Assembly: GCF_001571085.1 (NCBI RefSeq)
Contig: NZ_BCTC01000066.1
Span: forward strand, 1-35,625
DNA length: 35,625 bases
Origin: Azohydromonas lata NBRC 102462
Lineage (GTDB): Bacteria; Pseudomonadota; Gammaproteobacteria; Burkholderiales; Burkholderiaceae_C
Reading direction: 5' to 3'
Shown here: positions 30,316 to 35,625 of the stretch, in pieces
Layout of the letters: each line of letters starts with the position of its first letter
Numbering within the stretch: position 1 is the stretch's first letter
Program-made: the position numbers and the translations under genes
The notes under the pieces: generated by a model
Databases searched by the model: none
The model's input: only the letters and a program-made list of their open reading frames with translations
What the model was told of the DNA's origin: nothing

Positions 30316-30693
30316 ATGACACCCCCCACGACCTTGAAGCCTGAAACCTTATCGCCGAGCCCACTGCCGGCCACGGAAACTCAGGTCCCGGCCTTGACGA
30401 AAATCAGCTTAAACTGCCCCGCCTGCTCGACCGCCTGCGCAAGGAAACCCAGTTGCGCCACTATTCATCGCGCATTGAAGATGCCTGCGTCGCCTGCGAC
30501 AAGCGCTTCATTCTTTTCCACGGCAAGCGCCATCCCAAGGAAATGCGTGCGGAAGAATTCACAAAATTCCTGTCCTGGCTTGCCACCGAGCGCCAGCTTT
30601 CCGCCTCTACCCAAAATCAGGCCAGGGCCACCTCATTTTTCTTGTGCCCAAGTTTTGAAAATGAACGTGCCGTGCCTGGACGAGGTCATTTAA
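30316..30693 (+). pseudogene. intI: Integron integrase (intI) N-terminal remnant, frameshifted
   Basis: The fragment encodes the N-terminal core-binding part of an integron tyrosine recombinase. Its segments are LPRLLDRLRKETQLRHYSSR, CDKRFILFHGKRHPKEM, FTKFLSWLATERQLSASTQNQA and finally QVLKMNVPCLDEVI. These correspond to the integrase pattern LLDxxRxxIRxxHYSxRTExAYVxWxxRFIxFHxxRHPxxM, then FLSxLAxxxxVSxSTQNQAxxALLFLYxxVL and LPWLDE. Two frameshifts are needed to read it: one near 30405-30415, after an in-frame N-terminus from ATG 30316, and one near 30640. The whole catalytic domain with the RHRHY residues is missing after about 30693. It is transcribed away from the cassettes, exactly as in intact integrons, and it cannot be active. 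Confidence 0.85.
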
Positions 30694-30711
30694 ATCCAGA
30701 TGCAAAGGCGC

Positions 30712-32043
30712 TCAGCCGACCCCCGGCAACGCTCCGGCCACCCCCGCCCGCGTCGTGGCCAAGCGCTCCACCAGCCGTGCCCCTAGCCCCGCTGCGTCGT
30801 ACCGCGCCATCTCCACCGCCAGCGCTCCAGCCCGCGCCTTGAACCCGGGTTCCACCAGCACCCGGCGCACCGCCTCGCGCACGGCCCGCGCCGAGGGCCG
30901 CCCGGTGCGCAAATCCACCCCGGCGCCGCTCCAGGCCACGCGCGCCGCGATCTCCGGCTTTTCCTCGCTGCCGCCGGCCACCACCAGCGGCAGCCCATGC
31001 GCCAGCGCCTGCTGCACGCCGCCATAGCCGCCGTTGGTCACCACCGCCGACAGCAGCGGCAGCAGCGCGCCGTAGGGCACGAAGGGCGCCAGCCGCGCGT
31101 TGTGCGGTACCGCGCCGCCCAGCGCCGCCGCCACGGCGGCGGGGTCCGCGGTGGCGACCACCAGCACGTCCTCCACCGCCAGCGCGCGCAGCGCGGGGGC
31201 AATGAGGTCGCTCACCCGCGTGGCCAGCGTTCCCTGCGTCACCAGCACCACCGGCCGGCCCAGGCGGCGCGCCGCCTCCACGTCTGCCCACCACGCGGGC
31301 TGCCCGGCCGCCGGCGCCGCGTCGCGCGGCCACAGCGGGCCAATGAAATGCACCTGCGGCGGCAGCGCGCGGCGCGGGTATTCGAAGCCCGGCACGGTGG
31401 GCTGCAGGTAGAGCTGGGGCGAGGCCACCTCGAAGTACATCTGGCGCCCCGCCGGCAGGCCCGCCGCCTCGCGGGCGCGGCGCCACGCGGCATTGGTCCC
31501 GGCGAACAGCCCGCGCAGCACCAGCGCGTTGAGCAGCCGGTTCAGGCGCCGGCCGGCCGCGCCGCGGGCAGGCGGCAGCGCCGAGCCGAAGGGCGCCGTG
31601 TCCTCGCTGGGCAGGCCCAGCGCGCTCACGCCCAAGGTGGCCCAGGGCAGGCCGCGCGTTTCGTGCAGCAGCGCCGCGCCCAAGTGCGCCTGGTCGGCCA
31701 GCAGCGCGTCCGGATGGAAGTCGTCGCACGCCGCCTGCAGCGCCCGCCACTGGCGCGGCGCGGGCTCGATGAACAGCGCGTCCAGGTGCGCGCGGATGCG
31801 CGCCAGCCCCCGCCGCCCGCGCAGCGCGGGAAAGGCGGCTTCGAGGTCGGCGTCGTCCCAGTCCGTGTCCGCGGCCATGGGCAGGAAGCCGGCGCCGCTG
31901 GCGCGCACCAGGCTTTCGAAGTTGCGCCCGGCCTGCCACGCCACCTCGTGCCCCCGCGCGCACAGCGCCTGCACCAGCGCGGCCATTGGGCGCATGTGGC
32001 CGGTCATGGGCACGGTGGCGACGAGCAGGCGCAGGCACGGCAT
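30712..32043 (-). CDS. GT1-family (MGT-type) glycosyltransferase
   Basis: This is a 443-residue GT-B glycosyltransferase. The N-terminal half starts LRLLVATVPMTGHMRPMAAL with the usual Rossmann-like strand and acceptor-binding region. The nucleotide-sugar half has VVLVTQGTLATRVSDLIAPAL and the donor-binding segment VVTNGGYGGVQQALAHGLPLVV, in which Asn replaces the histidine of the common HGG motif. This pattern occurs in bacterial MGT-type enzymes. I use the ATG at 32043 just before PCLRLLV; the frame is open further upstream but overlaps the crtW control region. It is divergent from the ketolase gene, so glycosylation of a carotenoid is a reasonable guess, not shown by the sequence. Its 3' end is 19 bp from the end of the intI fragment. 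Confidence 0.82.
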   Translation of the reverse strand: MPCLRLLVATVPMTGHMRPMAALVQALCARGHEVAWQAGRNFESLVRASGAGFLPMAADTDWDDADLEAAFPALRGRRGLARIRAHLDALFIEPAPRQWRALQAACDDFHPDALLADQAHLGAALLHETRGLPWATLGVSALGLPSEDTAPFGSALPPARGAAGRRLNRLLNALVLRGLFAGTNAAWRRAREAAGLPAGRQMYFEVASPQLYLQPTVPGFEYPRRALPPQVHFIGPLWPRDAAPAAGQPAWWADVEAARRLGRPVVLVTQGTLATRVSDLIAPALRALAVEDVLVVATADPAAVAAALGGAVPHNARLAPFVPYGALLPLLSAVVTNGGYGGVQQALAHGLPLVVAGGSEEKPEIAARVAWSGAGVDLRTGRPSARAVREAVRRVLVEPGFKARAGALAVEMARYDAAGLGARLVERLATTRAGVAGALPGVG

Positions 32044-32149
32044 GGCCCGGCAGTCTGCCAGCCGCCGCGGCGCCGCCTTGCCCCTTGGCACGGCTGAGGA
32101 CCATGCCCTGCGGGACACTCGCGGCTCCAGCCCAAAGGAGACCGCCACC

Positions 32150-32887
32150 GTGGCGCACGCAAGCGATCTGCACCCGGTTCCGCCCGCACGCCAGCGCCGG
32201 GTGGGGCTGGCGCTGGCGGCGGCCGTCATCGCCGGCTGGCTCGCGCTGCACGTCTGGGGCGTGTTCTTCCACCGCTGGAGCGCCATCGACGCGCTGCGCG
32301 TGCCGCTGCTGGTGGCGCTGCAGAGCTGGCTGTCCACGGGGCTGTTCATCGTGGCGCACGACGCCATCCACGGCTCGCTCGCGCCCCAGCGCCCCAGGGT
32401 GAACGCCTGGATCGGCCAGCTGTGCGTGGCGCTGTACGCGGGATTCAACTTCCGCCGCCTGGCGGCCTCGCACCAGCGCCACCACGAGGCCCCCGGCACC
32501 GCCGACGACCCCGACTTCCACGCCGCCGCCCCGCGCACTTTCGCGCCCTGGCTCTACGCCTTCTTCACGCGGCATTTCCGCTGGACGGAGTTCGGCATCG
32601 TCACCGCGGTGCTGCTGGCCTACATCGCGCTGGGCGCCCAGGCGCTGAACCTCGTCACCTTCTGGGCGCTGCCGGCCCTGGGGTCGGCGCTGCAACTGTT
32701 CACGGTGGGCACCTGGCTGCCGCACCGCCATGGCGAGGACGCGTTCGCGGACCGCCACCGCGCCCGCTCGCTGCGCTGGCCCTGGCTGGCCTCGCTGCTG
32801 GCCTGCTACCACTTCGGCTGGCACCACGAGCACCACCTGCACCCGCACGTGCCGTGGTGGCGGCTGCCGTCGGTGCGCAGGGGTTGA
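32150..32887 (+). CDS. crtW: Beta-carotene ketolase, CrtW-type
   Basis: This is a 245-residue integral-membrane di-iron oxygenase of the fatty acid desaturase fold, which would add keto groups to beta-carotene rings (towards canthaxanthin/astaxanthin). The three histidine boxes are present: HDAIH (70-74), HQRHH (108-112) and HHEHH (225-229). CrtW-typical segments GSLAPQRPRVNAWIGQL, APGTADDPDF, TWLPHR and DRHRARS are also present. The start is a GTG with AAGGAG 9 nt upstream; no ATG fits. Length equals that of known CrtW proteins (about 240). No other carotenoid gene (crtE, B, I, Y, Z) lies in the window. Confidence 0.88.
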   Translation: MAHASDLHPVPPARQRRVGLALAAAVIAGWLALHVWGVFFHRWSAIDALRVPLLVALQSWLSTGLFIVAHDAIHGSLAPQRPRVNAWIGQLCVALYAGFNFRRLAASHQRHHEAPGTADDPDFHAAAPRTFAPWLYAFFTRHFRWTEFGIVTAVLLAYIALGAQALNLVTFWALPALGSALQLFTVGTWLPHRHGEDAFADRHRARSLRWPWLASLLACYHFGWHHEHHLHPHVPWWRLPSVRRG

Positions 32888-32896
32888 GGCGCAGCC

Positions 32897-33796
32897 TTAG
32901 CTCGATGCCTGGAACAGCCGGACGAGCAGCTCACGCGCCCAGCGCTGCATGGGCAGGTGCTCGTGCCGCCGGCTCCAGTGCAGCGCGACGGTGAAATCGT
33001 CCGTGGGCAGCCGCGCATCCAGCACCTGGAAGCGATCGGCCGGCTCGAAACCCGAGGCGATCGCCCGCGGCATCAGCACCGCCAGGTCGGTGTCTCTCAC
33101 GATCGCCGGCAAGGCCAGGAACGTGGACGTCATCAGCCTGATGCGCCGCTCCAGGTTCAGCGAATGCAGGATGCGCAGCGTCTGGGCATGGGAGCGCACG
33201 GCCACCAGGTCCAGCTGCTGAAGCTGCTGCAGGTTCAGGCTCCTGCGCCCAAGCTGGTCCGCAAGCGGGTGGCCTGCCCGCATGAGCAGCACGTAGCGGT
33301 CGGTCAGCAGGTCCGTGCGGGCCGTGTTGCCGATCTCGGGCAGGAAGCCGATGGCGAAATGGATGTCGCCGTTGTCCAGGGCCTGGGCGATCTCGCTTTG
33401 CACCCAGGTCCTGGCCTGTACCTGCATGCCCGGCGCCACACGGCGCATTTCGGCCATGAGCTCCGGCAGAAACCTCGCTTCGCCGATGTCCGTCAGATGC
33501 AGCCGCAACTCGGCCGAGGAGGCCAGCGGGTCGAAGGCGTCCTCGTCGGTCAGGCCGGCCTCCAGCAAGGCCAGCCCGGCCTGGACCGATTGGGCCAGCC
33601 GCTCGGCACGCTGCGTGGGCCGCACGCCGCCGGGCGTGCGCTCGAAGAGATGGTCGCCCACCGCCAGGCGCAGCCGCGTCAGCGCCTGGCTGGTGGCGGG
33701 CTGCGACAGCCCAAGCTGCTCGGCCGCCCGGCTGATGTTGCGCGTCCTGTAGACGGTGTCGAACAGGCGCAGCAGGTTCAGGTCCAGGTCACGCAT
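32897..33796 (-). CDS. LysR-family transcriptional regulator
   Basis: This is a 299-residue LysR-type regulator. The start is the ATG of MRDLDLNLLRLFDTVYRTRN; the winged helix-turn-helix is ISRAAEQLGLSQPATSQALTRLR (about 21-43). The effector-binding domain follows (LRLHLTDIGEARFLPEL near 94; AIGFLPEIGN near 146). It is divergent from the benzoylformate decarboxylase gene with 93 bp between the starts, the classical arrangement for a LysR activator and its target. The effector is therefore likely an aromatic acid such as mandelate, benzoylformate or a relative; that is inference. It converges on crtW with 9 bp between the stops. Confidence 0.92.
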   Translation of the reverse strand: MRDLDLNLLRLFDTVYRTRNISRAAEQLGLSQPATSQALTRLRLAVGDHLFERTPGGVRPTQRAERLAQSVQAGLALLEAGLTDEDAFDPLASSAELRLHLTDIGEARFLPELMAEMRRVAPGMQVQARTWVQSEIAQALDNGDIHFAIGFLPEIGNTARTDLLTDRYVLLMRAGHPLADQLGRRSLNLQQLQQLDLVAVRSHAQTLRILHSLNLERRIRLMTSTFLALPAIVRDTDLAVLMPRAIASGFEPADRFQVLDARLPTDDFTVALHWSRRHEHLPMQRWARELLVRLFQASS

Positions 33797-33889
33797 ATTG
33801 ATTGGGTGGATGACGCTTAGTAGGTTCATTTTATTGGCGGATACCTGCCCGGTGCCCAAACTGCGCCCATCCGACACCAAGGGCACCCC

Positions 33890-35512
33890 ATGCGACCTGA
33901 AGACACCCCCCGGCCGGCCCAAGCGCGCCGGCCCACCGTGCGCGAGGCCTTCTTGCGCCTGATGCGCGACCTCGGCATCGACACCGTGTTCGGCAATCCC
34001 GGCTCCACCGAGCTGCCCATGTTCCGCGACTTCCCCGAAGACTTCCGCTACGTGCTCGGCCTGCAGGAATCGGTGGTGGTGGGCATGGCCGACGGCTATG
34101 CCCAGGCCACGCGCAACGCGGCGATGGTGAACCTGCACTCGGCCGCCGGCGTGGGCCACGCCATGGGCAACATCTTCACGGCGTACAAGAACCAGACGCC
34201 GCTGATCGTGACCGCGGGCCAGCAGGCGCGCTCCATCCTGCCCTTCGACCCCTTCCTGTCCGCCACCCAGGCCACCGAGCTGCCCCGTCCCTACGTGAAA
34301 TGGGCCTGCGAGCCCGCCCGCGCCGAGGACGTGCCGCTGGCGCTGCTGCGCGCCTACCAGATGGCCATGCAGCCGCCTTGCGGCCCGGTCTTCCTGTCCA
34401 TTCCGGCCGATGACTGGGAGCGGCCGACCGACTGGGTGGCGGTGCGGCACGTGAGCCGCGCCACCGCGCCGGACCCGGCGTCCATCGCCCAGGTCGCGCA
34501 GGCGTTGGCCCACAGCAGCCGGCCCGCCATCGTCGTCGGCGCCGGCGTGGACCGCGACGCCGCGGTGGAGCGCGTGGTCGAGCTGGCCGAACGCCACCAG
34601 GCCGCCGTGTACGCCGCGCCCATGAGCGCGCGCTGCGGCTTCCCCGAGCGGCATGCCCTGTTCCGCGGCTTCCTGCCCGCCATGCGCGAGCGCATCGTGC
34701 AAAGCCTTGAGGGCCATGACCTGATCCTGGTGCTGGGCGCACCGGCCTTCATCTACCACGTGGAAGGCGAGGGCCCCCACGTCCCGGATGGGGCCCAGCT
34801 CTGGCAGGTCGTGGACGACCCGCAGACCGCCGCCTGGACGCCCGCGGGCAACAGCGTGGTGTCCAGCATCCACCTGGCCGTCGATGCGCTGCTGGCGGGC
34901 CCCGGGCCGGCGCAGCCGCGCAGCGCGCCAGCGGCGCGTGCGGCCGTGGCCCCTGTGGAGCCCAGCATGCCCATGTCGGTGGCCTATGCGCTGCAGACGC
35001 TGGATGCCGTGCGCCACGCCGACGACGTGGTCGTGGAAGAGGCGCCGGGCTCGCGCGGCGTGATGCAGGCCTGCCTGCCCATGGACGGCGCCGAAACCTT
35101 CTACACCATGGCCAGCGGCGGACTGGGCCACGGCATGCCCGCCGCCGTCGGCGTGGCGCTCGCCCGCCAGCGCATGGGGCGCCCGGGGCGCGTGATCGGC
35201 CTCATCGGCGACGGGTCCAGCCTCTATGCCATCCAGGCGCTCTACAGCGCAGCCCAACTGGGCGTGCCCGTCACCTTCGTGATCCTCAACAACCGCCGCT
35301 ACGCCGCGCTGCAGGACTTCGCGCCGGTCTTCGGCTATGCGCCGGGCGTCAAGCCCGCGGGGACGGACCTGCCCGCCCTGGACTTCGTGGCATTGGCCAA
35401 GGGGCACGGCTTGCCCGGGCACCGCGTCGAGCAGCCGCAGGAGCTGGCCGCGGCGCTGGAGCAGGCCCTGCACCACAGCGGCCCCTGCCTGATCGAGCTC
35501 GTGGTGGCCTGA
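33890..35512 (+). CDS. mdlC: Benzoylformate decarboxylase
   Basis: This is a thiamine-diphosphate enzyme of 540 residues that would convert benzoylformate to benzaldehyde and CO2 in mandelate-type degradation. The family residues are visible: FGNPGSTELPMF (34-45), Glu60 in LGLQES that activates the cofactor, and the active-site histidines His83 in NLHSAAGVGHAMGN and His290 in LGAPAFIYHVE. The cofactor/Mg motif runs from GDGSSLYAIQALYSAAQ (440-456) to ILNN (465-468). The sequence pattern matches benzoylformate decarboxylase better than acetolactate synthase or pyruvate oxidase. An aldehyde dehydrogenase gene follows 43 bp later, which would oxidise the aldehyde product, supporting the call. 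Ring substitution of the natural substrate is unknown. Confidence 0.88.
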   Translation: MRPEDTPRPAQARRPTVREAFLRLMRDLGIDTVFGNPGSTELPMFRDFPEDFRYVLGLQESVVVGMADGYAQATRNAAMVNLHSAAGVGHAMGNIFTAYKNQTPLIVTAGQQARSILPFDPFLSATQATELPRPYVKWACEPARAEDVPLALLRAYQMAMQPPCGPVFLSIPADDWERPTDWVAVRHVSRATAPDPASIAQVAQALAHSSRPAIVVGAGVDRDAAVERVVELAERHQAAVYAAPMSARCGFPERHALFRGFLPAMRERIVQSLEGHDLILVLGAPAFIYHVEGEGPHVPDGAQLWQVVDDPQTAAWTPAGNSVVSSIHLAVDALLAGPGPAQPRSAPAARAAVAPVEPSMPMSVAYALQTLDAVRHADDVVVEEAPGSRGVMQACLPMDGAETFYTMASGGLGHGMPAAVGVALARQRMGRPGRVIGLIGDGSSLYAIQALYSAAQLGVPVTFVILNNRRYAALQDFAPVFGYAPGVKPAGTDLPALDFVALAKGHGLPGHRVEQPQELAAALEQALHHSGPCLIELVVA

Positions 35513-35555
35513 ACCGGGCGCGTCACTGGACAACCAAACATTTCGGAGACATCGC

Positions 35556-35625
35556 ATGAATGCCATTTCCATGCTCATCGGCGGCGAGCGCGTGGGCGCC
35601 ACGGGCGGCGCCACCTTCGAGCGGC
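35556..35625 (+). CDS. Aldehyde dehydrogenase, first 23 codons only
   Basis: The frame starts MNAISMLIGGERVGATGG with GGAG 7 nt before the ATG and runs off the right edge. The segment ISMLIGGERVGATGGATFER is the usual N-terminus of NAD(P)-dependent aldehyde dehydrogenases (benzaldehyde/vanillin/salicylaldehyde type). Its position after mdlC suggests benzaldehyde oxidation to benzoate. Too little is present for more. Confidence 0.7.
   Translation, partial: MNAISMLIGGERVGATGGATFER

Larger units (their letters stand above)
26745..30693. mobile_element. Chromosomal integron remnant with gene-cassette array
   Basis: This segment is clearly AT-richer than both flanks. It has the complete layout of an integron: an intI fragment on the plus strand at the right end (30316-30693), an attI-like region, and then only minus-strand genes leading away. 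Attachment-site-like palindromes with GTTRRRY/RYYYAAC-type cores separate them at 29707-29772, 28449-28536, 27938-27956 (collapsed) and 27283-27351. Both ends are damaged: intI loses its catalytic two thirds at about 30693, and the last cassette gene runs into host DNA near 26745-26790. The left limit is approximate. No other recombinase is present. Confidence 0.85.

Noticed and set aside
30453-30842. Reading the intI fragment as a complete small protein starting at TTG 30453
   Set aside because: The similarity to integrases continues upstream of this codon and switches frame downstream, so it is a piece of a broken gene rather than a short real one.

Overview
The window is GC-rich chromosomal DNA whose gene content (czcICBA-type metal efflux, sugar catabolism built around Zwf, Burkholderiales-like protein sequences) suggests a betaproteobacterium, probably Comamonadaceae (Acidovorax-like). 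The taxon is an inference from sequence style; no rRNA or tRNA gene lies in the window.

Region 1 (1-7393, minus strand) is a heavy-metal efflux locus. A large hybrid histidine kinase is followed by czcI, czcC, czcB and the first third of czcA, which runs off the left edge. Region 2 (7809-25729) is a sugar-catabolism supercluster. An AglR-like LacI regulator sits between a minus-strand zwf-gapN unit and a plus-strand unit of a small unknown gene, pyk and gpmA. A decayed C-terminal piece of a type II NADH dehydrogenase gene follows. Next come an aglEFGAK-type alpha-glucoside ABC transporter operon, a second GH13 alpha-glucosidase, glucokinase and an outer-membrane porin. The palindrome AAAGCGCTTT, typical of LacI-family operators, occurs in every major intergenic region of this cluster: before zwf, between aglR and pyk, before aglE, and before the porin. 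One regulator therefore probably ties oligosaccharide import and hydrolysis to glucose phosphorylation, the Zwf/Entner-Doudoroff entry, GapN, phosphoglycerate mutase and pyruvate kinase.

Region 3 (about 26745-30693) is AT-richer and is, in my reading, the remnant of a chromosomal integron. A truncated, frameshifted integron integrase (intI) on the plus strand faces away from a row of minus-strand gene cassettes. The cassettes are separated by attC-like sites, three well formed and one collapsed to 19 bp. They encode an unknown protein, a Shedu-type (DUF4263) anti-phage nuclease, a GNAT acetyltransferase, a HEPN-like protein with a 56-codon partner, and an AbiU2-like HEPN protein that has lost its 3' end at the island border. 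Several cassettes are thus likely phage-defence or toxin genes. This is the most unusual part of the window.

Region 4 (30712-35625) returns to host-like GC-rich DNA. It holds a GT1-type glycosyltransferase divergent from a CrtW-type beta-carotene ketolase, then a LysR regulator divergent from a benzoylformate decarboxylase gene and the start of an aldehyde dehydrogenase gene.
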